A stretch of 64,000 nucleotides of DNA from Salinivibrio kushneri (GCF_027286325.1 NZ_CP114588.1:1947317-2011316), one strand, 5' to 3'; positions 1 through 9,817 are shown, counted from the stretch's first letter. Program-made: numbers and translations. The notes: generated by a model from the letters alone, not told the origin.

Positions 1-116
1 GTTTTAAAGCTTTTACCAAAAGATTTGCCGCCGCCGAAGCGTTTCGCTTCTGCATAAGGCGCTGTTACAACAAAGACAACCATCAAGGCTGCAACAGAGA
101 GTAGTTTTTTCATCAT
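1..116 (-). CDS. Tim44-like domain exported protein, N-terminal fragment
   Basis: This is the first ~38 codons of a minus-strand gene that runs off the left edge of the window. The visible protein has a short Lys-rich start, a hydrophobic stretch (about residues 4-18) and an Ala-x-Ala-like site near residues 22-24 (sequence PYAEA), so it should be exported by Sec. The mature start KRFGGGKSFGKSFK is a Gly/Lys/Phe-rich segment typical of bacterial Tim44-like domain proteins, whose function is poorly defined. Two adjacent ATG codons (116 and 113) could start it, and neither has a strong ribosome binding site. The family call rests only on this N-terminus. Confidence 0.55.
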   Translation of the reverse strand, partial: MMKKLLSVAALMVVFVVTAPYAEAKRFGGGKSFGKSFK

Positions 117-300
117 CGCATCATCTGTGGTTTGAGACCGTTATCATGCTAGAGTCTCTGGTGGTGAAGTCAATTAGCAGAGTGGGAATAATTGTTACCA
201 AACGTCATCCAGAAACCATTGTTTTGGGGTCAGTAGGAACCATTTGCCACGCTTGCACTCCAAGCCATTAGTATTCTTTTCACTGCAATAGGACCAAGAC

Positions 301-696
301 ATGAATGATACCCACAGTAAATTTGTTGGTTACTTACTCTGGATCTTTGGTTTTCTCGGATCCCACCGTTTTTACTATGGAAAACCGGTGACTGGTACCC
401 TCTGGTTTTTCACCTTAGGCCTGTTCTTTGTCGGCTGGATTGTGGATTTGTTCTTGATTCCCGCCATGGATAAAGAAGCCGATCTCCGTTTTCGCAGTGG
501 CCCCACAGATTTTACTATTGCCTGGCTATTACTGACTTTTCTGGGTGTGTTTGGTATTCACCGTATGTACATGGGTAAATGGATCACTGGCTTTATTTAC
601 CTCTTTACCGGTGGCTTTTTCTTAATTGGTGTACTGTATGATTTTTGGACACTCAATGAGCAAGTGTCGATTAAAAACATGCAAAAGTTTTCTTAG
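301..696 (+). CDS. TM2 domain-containing membrane protein
   Basis: A 131-residue inner-membrane protein of unknown function. It contains two copies of the TM2 fold. In each, a first helix is followed by a Gly-x-His-Arg-(Phe/Met)-Tyr motif (GSHRFYYGK near residues 20-28 and GIHRMYMGK near 85-93) and a second helix ending in an acidic residue after a Trp or Tyr (VGWIVDLF and GVLYDFW). Internal duplication of TM2 is common in small bacterial proteins. It sits alone between a divergent Tim44-like gene and an MFS-acyltransferase gene, with no operon partner. The domain is clear; no role can be assigned. Confidence 0.85.
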   Translation: MNDTHSKFVGYLLWIFGFLGSHRFYYGKPVTGTLWFFTLGLFFVGWIVDLFLIPAMDKEADLRFRSGPTDFTIAWLLLTFLGVFGIHRMYMGKWITGFIYLFTGGFFLIGVLYDFWTLNEQVSIKNMQKFS

Positions 697-806
697 TCCT
701 CCTTTTTGTCAACTAACTGAATGATGCGCAACGCATTCAAGGTTGCGCACGCCTCGCTCGCTGCTAGTATAAGTCGCTTACTGCAACGCGAAATGGATCT
801 GCCTAC

Positions 807-2669
807 ATGAGCCAACAGTTTCAGCTTTTACGCGAGCGACGTTTTTTGCCTTATTTCATTACCCAGGCATTAGGCGCGTTTAACGATAACGTCTATAAGA
901 ATGTGTTGGTGATCATGGTTGCGTTCGCCTCGGCCGATCAACTGCCGATGGATGCCACGCTGTTTATCAACGCCGCCGCTGGCCTGTTTATTCTTCCTTT
1001 TTTCCTATTTTCTGCCTTTGCTGGCGAGCTTGCGGACAAATACGACAAAGCGCTGATCATGCGGCGGGTGAAATGGTTAGAAGTAGCTATTATGTCAAGC
1101 GCCGCGTTCGCACTGTATTTTCACGCCTGGAATGTGCTACTCGGCTTACTGTTTTTGATGGGCACCCAATCGGCTTTTTTTGGCCCGGTGAAATACGCAT
1201 TACTGCCACAAACGCTCAATGACAAAGAGCTTGTTTCAGGCAATGCCTTAGTGGAAACCGGCACCTTCTTATCGATTCTGCTCGGTACCTTATTGGCCGG
1301 CTTTATAGCCCATCACCCTGATTCAAGCCTGATCGCCGGGATAGCCGTATTAAGTTTTGCGTTGCTTGGCGTCATGTCTGCCTATGCTATCCCCCCCGCG
1401 CCTGCAGGAAACCCTGGGCTCAATTTACGCTATCGGCCGGTGGCTTTAATGCGGCAAACCCTACGCTTTGCGCGTAAAGACAAAGTCACCTTACAAGCGA
1501 TTCTCGGGATCAGCTGGTTTTGGTTTTTAGGGGCCAGCTATTTAACCCAGTTTCCCAAATTCACCGCTTCGATCGGTGGCGGTGAAATTGGCGTGTCGTT
1601 TCTGCTCACCTTGTTTTCTGTCGGCATCGCTGTGGGCGCATTGCTTTGCGATAAGCTTTCCGGTCATCGTATTGAGCCCGGCATTGTCCCCTTGGGCAGT
1701 TTAGGGTTAACCGGTTTTGGCTTACATTTGTTTTTTGCCACGCCGGCGGCCCCCACACTTCATACCAACCTGGTTGCTTTTATCACTGATCCAGCCCTGA
1801 CCTGGGTGTTTATCGACCTATTGATGATTGGCGTATGTGGTGGGATTTTCATCGTGCCACTGTACAGTCTGATGCAACAACGCGCCGATAAAGCCGCGCG
1901 TGCGCGTGTGATTGCCGCGAACAATATCTTCAATGCCTTATTTATGGTGGTCAGTGCGATACTCGGTATCACACTCTTGGTCGTGGTGGAGTTATCTATC
2001 GCGGAATTCTTCTTAGTACTGGCGGTGCTCAACTTATTGGTGGCTATCTATGTCAGCAAGTTGGTACCGATTTTCGCCTTGCGCTTTTTTACCTGGATGG
2101 TCACCCACACTCTGTATCGGGTAAAACACCAAGATTTACACCATATTCCTGAAAAAGGCGGTGCCTTGCTGATTTGTAACCATGTCAGTTATATGGATGC
2201 GCTCTTGTTAGCCGGCGCGTGTCACCGTCCTATCCGCTTTGTGATGTTTGAAGATTTGTATAAAATACCGGTGCTACATTGGTTCTTCCGTACCTCAAAA
2301 GTGATCCCCATTAGCCATCGAGGCCGCACGATCCGGGCCGCCATGAACGAGATTCAAAAGGCGCTTGATAATGGCGAAGTGGTACTGATTTTCCCAGAAG
2401 GGCATCTCAGCTATGACGGCGAAATCGACCAATTCCGCCGCGGGATGGATATGATTTTGCAACGTTCACCTGTGCCTGTGGTGCCGATGGCGTTACAAGG
2501 CCTTTGGGGCAGCTATTTTAGCCGTCATGGCGGGAAAGCCATGTTAAAACTGCCCAAGCGTTTTTGGTCTAAAGTCACCGTCGTCGCCGGTCCAGCCGTT
2601 GAGCCTGAGCAAGCGACTTCAGAGCATATGCGCAATGAAGTCATTCGCCTGCGCGCCGACCGGCCTTAG
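807..2669 (+). CDS. MFS transporter fused to a 1-acylglycerol-3-phosphate acyltransferase domain
   Basis: A 620-residue fusion. Residues ~1-425 form a major facilitator domain resembling lysophospholipid transporter LplT (opening with FLPYFITQALGAFNDNVYKN, many hydrophobic helices). Residues ~435-620 form a PlsC-type acyltransferase with the catalytic NHxxxxD motif at 458-464 (NHVSYMD) and FPEG at 529-532. The architecture suggests import or flipping of lysophospholipid followed by re-acylation at the inner membrane, as LplT and Aas do in E. coli. Unlike Aas, no acyl-ACP synthetase (AMP-binding) domain is attached, so the acyl donor is unclear. Its stop codon overlaps that of convergent menE by a few bases, leaving no room for a terminator between them. 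Confidence 0.85.
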   Translation: MSQQFQLLRERRFLPYFITQALGAFNDNVYKNVLVIMVAFASADQLPMDATLFINAAAGLFILPFFLFSAFAGELADKYDKALIMRRVKWLEVAIMSSAAFALYFHAWNVLLGLLFLMGTQSAFFGPVKYALLPQTLNDKELVSGNALVETGTFLSILLGTLLAGFIAHHPDSSLIAGIAVLSFALLGVMSAYAIPPAPAGNPGLNLRYRPVALMRQTLRFARKDKVTLQAILGISWFWFLGASYLTQFPKFTASIGGGEIGVSFLLTLFSVGIAVGALLCDKLSGHRIEPGIVPLGSLGLTGFGLHLFFATPAAPTLHTNLVAFITDPALTWVFIDLLMIGVCGGIFIVPLYSLMQQRADKAARARVIAANNIFNALFMVVSAILGITLLVVVELSIAEFFLVLAVLNLLVAIYVSKLVPIFALRFFTWMVTHTLYRVKHQDLHHIPEKGGALLICNHVSYMDALLLAGACHRPIRFVMFEDLYKIPVLHWFFRTSKVIPISHRGRTIRAAMNEIQKALDNGEVVLIFPEGHLSYDGEIDQFRRGMDMILQRSPVPVVPMALQGLWGSYFSRHGGKAMLKLPKRFWSKVTVVAGPAVEPEQATSEHMRNEVIRLRADRP

Positions 2670-4054
2670 TCAATCGCTTGGCGTTGCGCCCATTGGGTTA
2701 ATAGCGCTCGGGACGGTTTAATTCCCGCCTCGGGCGACAAAGGTGGCCAAGGTAAAAATGCGACTGGGCGTTGATAAGCGGGTAAGTGCCGACAATAGTC
2801 AGCCAGCTGCTGAGCGTTTAGATGGCACCCACTCTGGATAATCGCCAACGGGCGCGCACCGAATTCGCGATCATCAACCGGAACGACCATCGCCTGACGA
2901 ATCTCGGCACACTTTTGCAAGTGTGCCTCAATCACCTCGGGCTGAACGTTCTCCCCACCGCAGATAAATTGATTATCCTTACGCCCGATGATACGTAGCG
3001 TCGGCGGCTGAACGTCTGTACACCAGCTGGCTAAATCGCGCGAGGCCAGTCCTTTGGCCGCATCAAGCGGTTGCAATGCGCCCGCTTGCCAAACCCCTAA
3101 GGCTAACGTCTCCCCTCGGTGGATTACCTCACCGTCATCCGCCACTATCAGATCGCGATAAGGCAAGGTAGTGCCCACGTCACCCTGTCCATCGGCTCGC
3201 TTTAAGGTGACCGTCGATGCCGTTTCCGTCATCCCATACCCACACCAACAGCTTATCCCTTGCAGTTCTGCCTGCTCCGTCAGTGCACTGGAAATCGCGG
3301 CGCCACCAAGCAACACATGAGATAAGGTGGATGTATCTGGGCATTTTCTCAGTGAGGGTAACACGCGATAGAGCTGCGTGGGCACTAAAGAGGCGTGGCT
3401 CACATGTGTGAGCGCCGATGCCATCCTTTCCCCGCGGCATGGATAAATAGCCAGCTGAGCGCCTTTATACAGCCAACGCCATACAATGGCTAAGCCCGAG
3501 ATATGGAACAGTGGTAAAGATAAAAGCCAACTGTCGATGCGATTTTCTAAAGATGTCGTCTTATCCGCCAAGCCCAAAAACGGCAGCATTTGGGTTAATC
3601 CGGCAGCACTGGCGAGATGCTGATGAGCCGCGTGAACAATCACCTTCGGACTCCCCGTTGACCCCGAGGTTAAGGTTAACGTCAAAGGCTGATCGGGTTG
3701 CCAATGGCTCATCGTTGGCAGCACATTGACACGTGGCTCACACGAGCGGTCAGGCAAAGATTGATAGACGCCAAGTTGACTCAGCACGGTGGCTTGCACC
3801 TCGTCACTTAACGCTTGATTCAATACCAGCGTTTTTTTTCCCGCCTGCCAAGCCGCGAGCATCCCCACAATCAGCTCCCTTTGCGACAAGGCGCTGTTGA
3901 GCACTACAATGGGCGCCTCACCCAGTCGAGCTTGCTGCCCATCCACGAGCGTACTGAGTTCACGCCATGTTAGCGGCATATCGCTATCAATAGCTTTCGC
4001 GTTCGGTGCCACGGCCGCCCAGTGCCGCCATGGCCACGTATCAAACCCAAACAT
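2666..4054 (-). CDS. menE: o-succinylbenzoate--CoA ligase MenE
   Basis: An ANL-superfamily ligase (462 residues) that adenylates o-succinylbenzoate and joins it to CoA in menaquinone synthesis. The P-loop-like SGSTGSPK motif and the GYGMTETAS motif of AMP-binding enzymes are present, as is the GRKDNQFICGGENV hinge region before the small C-terminal domain. I chose ATG 4054, which begins MFGFDTWPW as other MenE proteins do; the frame stays open upstream into menC. An overlapping GTG at 4066 (GTGA with the menC stop) is an alternative. It is the last gene of the men cluster, 8 bp after menC, and converges on the MFS-acyltransferase gene. Confidence 0.9.
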   Translation of the reverse strand: MFGFDTWPWRHWAAVAPNAKAIDSDMPLTWRELSTLVDGQQARLGEAPIVVLNSALSQRELIVGMLAAWQAGKKTLVLNQALSDEVQATVLSQLGVYQSLPDRSCEPRVNVLPTMSHWQPDQPLTLTLTSGSTGSPKVIVHAAHQHLASAAGLTQMLPFLGLADKTTSLENRIDSWLLSLPLFHISGLAIVWRWLYKGAQLAIYPCRGERMASALTHVSHASLVPTQLYRVLPSLRKCPDTSTLSHVLLGGAAISSALTEQAELQGISCWCGYGMTETASTVTLKRADGQGDVGTTLPYRDLIVADDGEVIHRGETLALGVWQAGALQPLDAAKGLASRDLASWCTDVQPPTLRIIGRKDNQFICGGENVQPEVIEAHLQKCAEIRQAMVVPVDDREFGARPLAIIQSGCHLNAQQLADYCRHLPAYQRPVAFLPWPPLSPEAGIKPSRALLTQWAQRQAID

Positions 4055-4062
4055 GCATTCAC

Positions 4063-5052
4063 TCACAAGGTGTTTATCCACACGAGTGGTTGGTCGTGGA
4101 GCGGGATCAATGGCTGCGACGCCCCTGGCCAAGTGCGATCGAGTTGATGCTGGTAAATCCCCAATGTATCGAGTCCTGGCACGACACCCGGGGTTAACCA
4201 ATTGGCCAACCGTGACAATTGCGTTAAGCCCAAACTGGTTTCTAATGCCGAGCTAATCACCGCCGTTTTACCCAACGCGTGCGCCCGACTCACCCATTGC
4301 TCAATGGCGGCCAGATCGCCGAGTAGGCTAGGCTTAATCACCCAGGTAGATGCCAAATCGTGTTCAAGCAAAGCACTATCGCGGCTATCTGTTAAGCTTT
4401 CGTCCCACGCCAAAGGAAAGCCTAATGCCTGCGCTTGTACGAGCGATTGGTTAGGATCGGGGCAAGGCTCTTCAATCCAGTGAATTCGCGCCTGGTGCGC
4501 CGCACGGAGACCATTCCAAAAGCTGGCAAGTTGCTCAGGCTGCCAACGACGATTCACGTCAAGGCGCAACCTCAAATCCGGTAACGCCTCTAACAAGGTC
4601 GCGATCATTAACCGATCGCGGGCGACCTCATAGTCCCCCACTTTTATTTTTGCCTCATAGGGCTGACCCGCCGGTTGTTGTCCCAACGTCATTAACAACG
4701 CATCCGGATCCCCTGTGCACACAGGTACATGACGAAACCCTGACTGAGTAGGCAAATGTTTATCTAACTCGGCTTGCGCAATGCTTAAGCCCCATGCGAC
4801 CGAAGGCGGCAGTTGTGGCATGGCAATATTACGATGATCACACCAAACCGCGGTGGCGGCAATTAACGCATGACGTGCCTCGGCAAAGGTTTCTTGGCTA
4901 AAGCCGGGTAGTGGTGCCACTTCTCCCCAACCACGTTGTGCCCCCTCGCTCAATTCAACCACCAAGCCCTCTCGCTCGGTTAACGGCTGATCACGGACAA
5001 ATAAACCGGTATTGACTGGCAAGGTGTAGTGATAGATCCGTGCCTGTCTCAT
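4063..5052 (-). CDS. menC: o-succinylbenzoate synthase MenC
   Basis: An enolase-superfamily enzyme of 329 residues that dehydrates SHCHC to o-succinylbenzoate in the menaquinone pathway. The barrel catalytic set can be read directly: Lys135 and Lys137 in the AKIKVG strand, the metal ligands Asp165 (LRLDVN), Glu194 (IHWIEEP) and Asp217 (LAWDES), and Lys240 (WVIKPS). The length is slightly above the E. coli protein. It lies 8 bp downstream of menB and 8 bp upstream of menE, so it is almost certainly co-transcribed with them. Confidence 0.95.
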   Translation of the reverse strand: MRQARIYHYTLPVNTGLFVRDQPLTEREGLVVELSEGAQRGWGEVAPLPGFSQETFAEARHALIAATAVWCDHRNIAMPQLPPSVAWGLSIAQAELDKHLPTQSGFRHVPVCTGDPDALLMTLGQQPAGQPYEAKIKVGDYEVARDRLMIATLLEALPDLRLRLDVNRRWQPEQLASFWNGLRAAHQARIHWIEEPCPDPNQSLVQAQALGFPLAWDESLTDSRDSALLEHDLASTWVIKPSLLGDLAAIEQWVSRAHALGKTAVISSALETSLGLTQLSRLANWLTPGVVPGLDTLGIYQHQLDRTWPGASQPLIPLHDQPLVWINTL

Positions 5053-5060
5053 AGTGACCT

Positions 5061-5927
5061 CTATGGATTACGTGGGAAACGATCAAATTCAGGGCGCCGT
5101 TTTTCATTAAAGGCATTGCGCCCTTCCTGCCCTTCGTCGGTCATGTAAAACATCATGGTGGCATTACCAGCAAGCTCTTGTAGCCCTGCTTGGCCATCGC
5201 AGTCTGCATTTAAAGCGGCTTTTAAGCAGCGCAGTGCCATCGGGCTGTGCTGGAGAACTTCCCGGCACCATCGCACTGTCTCACGCTCGAGTTCATCCAG
5301 CGGCACCACCGTGTTGACCAATCCCATATCTAGCGCTTCTTGCGCATTGTAGAAGCGACACAAGAACCAGATCTCTCGCGCTTTTTTCTGCCCTACGATT
5401 CGGGCCATATAAGACGCCCCCCAACCACCGTCAAAGCTGCCGACCTTGGGACCCGTTTGGCCAAATTGAGCGTTGTCGGCGGCAATGGTTAGATCGCACA
5501 TCATATGCAACACATGCCCACCGCCGACAGCATAGCCTGCAACAGCGGCGATGACGGGTTTGGGGCAGGTGCGGATCTGACGCTGAAAGTCCAACACATT
5601 TAAATGGTGCGTGCCTTCATCATCTTGATAGCCGCCGTAGTCGCCCCGCACGGATTGATCGCCGCCGGAACAAAACGCCTTCTCTCCCAACCCAGTAAGG
5701 ATAATCACGCCCACTCGGCTGTCGTAACGCGCATCAGCCAACGCTTGCATCATTTCTTTTACTGTTTGTGGTCGGAATGCATTGCGCACCTGGGGGCGGT
5801 TAATGGTGATCCGAGCGATGCCGTCGGCTGATTTATGGTAAAGGATATCGCTGAACGTCAGCGCAGTCGGCACCCACTCGATAGGAGCATAAAGTTCTTG
5901 TTCGGTCATTCCCGGCGTGACAGCCAT
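5061..5927 (-). CDS. menB: 1,4-dihydroxy-2-naphthoyl-CoA synthase MenB
   Basis: A crotonase-family enzyme (288 residues) that cyclises o-succinylbenzoyl-CoA to 1,4-dihydroxy-2-naphthoyl-CoA. It is very close to E. coli MenB throughout: [20 protein letters not shown], the oxyanion-hole loop [24 protein letters not shown], and the [15 protein letters not shown] active-site loop. The start at 5927 follows a good ribosome binding site (AGGGAG, about 8 bases upstream); an in-frame start at 5969 would add 14 atypical residues. It sits 53 bp after menH and 8 bp before menC. Confidence 0.96.
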   Translation of the reverse strand: MAVTPGMTEQELYAPIEWVPTALTFSDILYHKSADGIARITINRPQVRNAFRPQTVKEMMQALADARYDSRVGVIILTGLGEKAFCSGGDQSVRGDYGGYQDDEGTHHLNVLDFQRQIRTCPKPVIAAVAGYAVGGGHVLHMMCDLTIAADNAQFGQTGPKVGSFDGGWGASYMARIVGQKKAREIWFLCRFYNAQEALDMGLVNTVVPLDELERETVRWCREVLQHSPMALRCLKAALNADCDGQAGLQELAGNATMMFYMTDEGQEGRNAFNEKRRPEFDRFPRNP

Positions 5928-5980
5928 AGTGTCTCCCTTTTCTCGGTTGCTTGGGACAAGGCCCGTCATAAGATAAAAAG

Positions 5981-6760
5981 TCAGGCGAGCGCGTGACTTT
6001 GCGTCAGTACCTGCACAAACCTATCTGGGTTTTCAACATGGCTGTTGTGCCCCGCTCCTTCTATCGGCGTGGCGGGGATGCCAGTGTGTTGCCATAGTGA
6101 ATGTGCAAGTGAGGTAAATTTGTTGTCGTGCTCTCCACAAAGGTAGTCAATCGTGACGCCTTGTCGAAAGGCTTCACCCAACCCCGCGCGTAAATTGGCC
6201 TGGCGACCCAAGGAGGTCGCCATCAGCATTTTCGCCACGGCAGGGCCATGATTATCACGACGCGCCGCGACAAGTTCGGCCCGCTGCGCATCGGTTAGTG
6301 AATGAAACACCGGTTGTCGATACCATTCGGCTAATACCACATCCATGGCTTGATGAGCGAAACGTTCCGCCCAGTTTCTATCGTGCTCAAGCCGCTGCTT
6401 ACATTGGTTGGAATCCATCAAACCTGGGTGACCTGCCTCCAAGAAGACCGCGCGCCAGATGCTAGGTTGAGTGCAGACAAGATGCATGGCAAGGCGCGCG
6501 CCGAGCGAGTATCCAACTAAACACGCCCTTTGGTGCCCCCACACCTGATGATACGTTTGCCGTATTGCTGCCACAGTAGTGGCAAAGTTAACGGCTTGAT
6601 AGTTCACACTGCCACCATGACCAGGCAGATCAATGCACAGCCAGTGACAATGGCGCATTTTATCCGTCACCGTGCGCCAATCTTCTCCGCTGCCTAAAAA
6701 GCCATGGAGAAACACCACTTTCTTTCCATGCCGATCGCCGCCTTGCTGGTAACTAAGCAT
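5981..6760 (-). CDS. menH: SHCHC synthase MenH (alpha/beta hydrolase)
   Basis: An alpha/beta-hydrolase fold enzyme (259 residues) that removes pyruvate from SEPHCHC to give SHCHC in menaquinone synthesis. The catalytic triad is visible as Ser85 in GYSLG, Asp212 in CGEHDNKF and His238 in [13 protein letters not shown] near residues 16-21 and DLPGHGGS complete the family pattern. The start at 6760 begins MLSYQQGG and lies inside the last codons of menD (8-base overlap), suggesting translational coupling. A longer reading to 6838 would only duplicate menD coding sequence. Confidence 0.92.
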   Translation of the reverse strand: MLSYQQGGDRHGKKVVFLHGFLGSGEDWRTVTDKMRHCHWLCIDLPGHGGSVNYQAVNFATTVAAIRQTYHQVWGHQRACLVGYSLGARLAMHLVCTQPSIWRAVFLEAGHPGLMDSNQCKQRLEHDRNWAERFAHQAMDVVLAEWYRQPVFHSLTDAQRAELVAARRDNHGPAVAKMLMATSLGRQANLRAGLGEAFRQGVTIDYLCGEHDNKFTSLAHSLWQHTGIPATPIEGAGHNSHVENPDRFVQVLTQSHALA

Positions 6761-8519
6761 GCGTCCCCCTTGCGGCCATGGCAGCCAGGCACTCGCTGAG
6801 CACCTGTCCTGCTTCCCCGGAAGGGGTAACCACTTCAATCACATCGGTGCCAGGCGTGGTGAGTGCCTGATTCACGCTTACCACGAGATCATCTAGGGTA
6901 ACGGGTTGATGGTGACCTAAAGAGAACTGCGCCGCGATGTGTTCAAACCCGAGACCATGCGGCATCCGGTAGTAGGTATCACAAAGGGTTTGATCAACCG
7001 GCAGCGCATCAAAAATACCACCGCCATTGTTATTCAGGATAAGGATGGCGGCCGGCGCAGACGCCTCCCGCCATAATGCAAGACTATTGAGATCGTAAAG
7101 AGCACTGGTATCGCCCAGCACCACTAACATAGGTTGAGCGCGGCCTCGTTGCACTCCAGCGGCGCAGGCAAGTAAACCATCAATGCCAGACGCACCGCGA
7201 TTAGCAAACACCCGATGGCCAGAAAGATCAGCCCACATATCGGCTAAGCGGATCGCTAGGCTATTACCGATAAAAATATCTGCGCGCTTGGGAAGCAAAG
7301 CGGGGAGCTGTTGAAACACACTATGTTCCGATAATGCCGTGTGAGACAAGGTTGTGGCAGCCTGCTGCATCTGATGCTTGGCGTCTCGTATCAAGGTCTG
7401 CTGCCATGTCTTGACGCTATCAATACCCTCTCCAGGTGCCGAGTACGTGTTAGCCACTGACTCAGCCAACTCCTGGAGCCAAGGCAACCAATGAGGGGGC
7501 GGCACAACAAATTGCTCTAGAGACAGATGGTTAGGGTCAAGTGCCTGCGCGTGTTCGGTCAACAACCAATACTGGGCAGTGGTTTGCGAGAGCCATTGGC
7601 TAAGACGCTTAGATACCAAGCGCCCGCCTAGCTGAATCACCCATTGGGTTTGATTCAACTGCTGGCAAAGATCCGGGTGATTAAGCCAAAGATCGTAACC
7701 GGGTGCGCTACTTGCCACGCCAGATTGGGGATCGGCCAGAATAATGGCATGAAGGGACCGTGCCACTTTCTCTACTGCAGCGGCTACACCCTCCGGTACC
7801 GCACCTAGGACAATCACGGTTCGTGGATATCCATCAACTTTCTGCCCAAAAGACGGTAAATCCGGTACAGAAACACGATGCCCATGATGATGATGGTGGA
7901 TATAAGGCTTACCACTTTGCCACCAGCGCGCGATAGGTGCTCGCACTCTTTCCTCTTCGACCATATCGCGTTCGCCATAAAAGGGCTCTCGAAATGGACA
8001 ATTAATATGCACGCTTCCGCCCTGCTCTGCTTGGCGAGCAAGTAGCTGATCCACTCTGGTGAGTAACGCCGGCAAAGGGAGCTCAGCGGTCGGTGCCGGA
8101 AGCGCCAATTCCGCGGTCACATGGGACGAAAACAGGCCTGATTGGGTAATCGCTTGATTCGCGCCACAATCCATTAATTCAAACGGGCGGTCAGCAGAAA
8201 GAATCACTAACGGTTCACCCGTTAAACCACTTTCCACCACAGCAGGCAGCAAGTTTGCCACCGCGGTCCCAGAGGTCACGATCACAGCGATAGGCTCACG
8301 GACACTCTTGGCCAAGCCAAGGGCAAGGTAACCCAGCCCACGTTCATCAAAGTGACGGTGTAGTGTTACCGGACGTTGGCGGTGCTGACTTTGTTTCACC
8401 GCGGCCAGCGTCAACGGTGTGGAACGTGAACCGGGCGCAATACAAATATGCCTGACACCTAGGCGCGATAGCTCTTCTATCACAACCTCTGCCCAGATGT
8501 GTGTGTGAGAAAGCGACAT
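6753..8519 (-). CDS. menD: SEPHCHC synthase MenD
   Basis: A thiamine-diphosphate enzyme of 588 residues. It joins isochorismate and 2-oxoglutarate with loss of CO2 to form SEPHCHC. The N-terminal PYR domain carries the activating Glu59 (HFDERGLGY) and the IAPGSRSTPL loop; the C-terminal PP domain has the GDTSALYDLNS...NNNGGGIF cofactor motif. Its start overlaps the menF stop by one base (TAATG) and its end overlaps menH. One oddity is a run of five histidines at residues 208-212 followed by Gly-His, in the segment just before the central domain; most MenD proteins I know lack it. Confidence 0.95.
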   Translation of the reverse strand: MSLSHTHIWAEVVIEELSRLGVRHICIAPGSRSTPLTLAAVKQSQHRQRPVTLHRHFDERGLGYLALGLAKSVREPIAVIVTSGTAVANLLPAVVESGLTGEPLVILSADRPFELMDCGANQAITQSGLFSSHVTAELALPAPTAELPLPALLTRVDQLLARQAEQGGSVHINCPFREPFYGERDMVEEERVRAPIARWWQSGKPYIHHHHHGHRVSVPDLPSFGQKVDGYPRTVIVLGAVPEGVAAAVEKVARSLHAIILADPQSGVASSAPGYDLWLNHPDLCQQLNQTQWVIQLGGRLVSKRLSQWLSQTTAQYWLLTEHAQALDPNHLSLEQFVVPPPHWLPWLQELAESVANTYSAPGEGIDSVKTWQQTLIRDAKHQMQQAATTLSHTALSEHSVFQQLPALLPKRADIFIGNSLAIRLADMWADLSGHRVFANRGASGIDGLLACAAGVQRGRAQPMLVVLGDTSALYDLNSLALWREASAPAAILILNNNGGGIFDALPVDQTLCDTYYRMPHGLGFEHIAAQFSLGHHQPVTLDDLVVSVNQALTTPGTDVIEVVTPSGEAGQVLSECLAAMAARGTHA

Positions 8520-9817
8520 TAGCAGGCTCCGAGTCTGATAGCGTCTTTTTCAGGCACCGTGCAAGCAGGTAAACACTGACGGAGTGTCGTGAGCTTATTG
8601 TCCAACTCCTGCCACTCAGCATCCGGATCTGACCCTGGGACAATCCCGGCGCCAGCATATAAATCCACGGTATTCTCTGTCACTTGGGCACTGCGTATCG
8701 CTACACAAAATTGGCTTTCACGCTGAGACAGATAACCGACCGCACCGCTATAGCGGCCACGTGTGATGCCTTGCTCGGTTAAAAAAGCGCGCGCATTTTC
8801 ACGCGGCAACCCGGCCACTGCAGCGGTGGGCTGTAAGGCACTGAGCAACACAGCATCATCAACACCAGGCCCTATAATCGCGCTGATACGACGACGTAAA
8901 TGCTGAAGATGGCGAAGCACAATCAAATGCGGTTCAGGGTCAACCGTAATGGTTAACGCATGACGGCGAAGTCCGGCGAAAATATCATCTACCACCAGCT
9001 GATTCTCGTGCACGTTTTTCGTGTCACTTAATAGCCACTCGCCAAGGCGGTGATCCTCACTAAAGCTTGCCCCGCGCCGGACAGTACCCGCCAACGCTTC
9101 AGTGGTGACACGACAATCACGGCGACGGTATAGCCGCTCAGGCGTTGATCCAACAAACGCGTCATCAGGACCGGTCGCAAAAAGAAAGTGGAAACTCTCC
9201 ACATTGTGCTGTTGGCTGTGGTGTAACAGCTGTCCTGCACTCATCGGTGTATCAAGCGTTAACCGCGTTTGGCGCGCCAACACAACTTTTTTAAGCGGTG
9301 TCTGCGCCATTTTTGTTAATGCACAGCGCACTGATTGGCACCATTGATGATGGCTGGGCGTGTGCGTTTCATCCTGGACTACCGCTTGCCCTGCCGCCAA
9401 AGGACGGCCTTGCCAAATGATCTGATTAAGTAAAGCCTGACTGTTGCACTCTGCGGTAAGGTTGATGCTCAATTGCCACTGTTGTTCACGCCGAATTAGC
9501 TCCACCACCGGCAAGAAAAAATCCCCGCTTCCAGGGGTATCATCAAAGGCCACACAGCCCCAAATGCGCTGGTCAGGCAACAGGCTGGCTTGGGCCGTTT
9601 GCAGCTGAGAAAACTGACAGCCAGCGCCCAGTGCCAATACTTCTTCACGGCCATCGCGTGATTGCCAATAAGTTTTCGGGTAGACAGGCTGTGCATCCAA
9701 CCAAGCAACGGGCGATAAATCACCTGGCCAAGTAAACGCCATGGTCAGTTGTGCGGGTGCTTGACCAATAGCAACTTGGCTTTGTAAATGATTAGCCGCT
9801 TGAATCAAGGTAGTCAC
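8519..9817 (-). CDS. menF: isochorismate synthase MenF
   Basis: A chorismate-utilising enzyme of 432 residues that isomerises chorismate to isochorismate, the entry step to menaquinone. Conserved blocks include KKVVLARQTRL with the catalytic Lys, TTEALAGTVRRG with the substrate Glu, LQPTAAVAGLPR, and the Mg-binding SDPDAEWQELDNK. I placed the start at GTG 9817. A perfect GGAGG lies five bases upstream there, and the resulting length is almost the same as E. coli MenF (431). An in-frame TTG at 9856 would add 13 residues without a better binding site. First gene of the men operon, divergent from alaA. Confidence 0.93.
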   Translation of the reverse strand: MTTLIQAANHLQSQVAIGQAPAQLTMAFTWPGDLSPVAWLDAQPVYPKTYWQSRDGREEVLALGAGCQFSQLQTAQASLLPDQRIWGCVAFDDTPGSGDFFLPVVELIRREQQWQLSINLTAECNSQALLNQIIWQGRPLAAGQAVVQDETHTPSHHQWCQSVRCALTKMAQTPLKKVVLARQTRLTLDTPMSAGQLLHHSQQHNVESFHFLFATGPDDAFVGSTPERLYRRRDCRVTTEALAGTVRRGASFSEDHRLGEWLLSDTKNVHENQLVVDDIFAGLRRHALTITVDPEPHLIVLRHLQHLRRRISAIIGPGVDDAVLLSALQPTAAVAGLPRENARAFLTEQGITRGRYSGAVGYLSQRESQFCVAIRSAQVTENTVDLYAGAGIVPGSDPDAEWQELDNKLTTLRQCLPACTVPEKDAIRLGAC

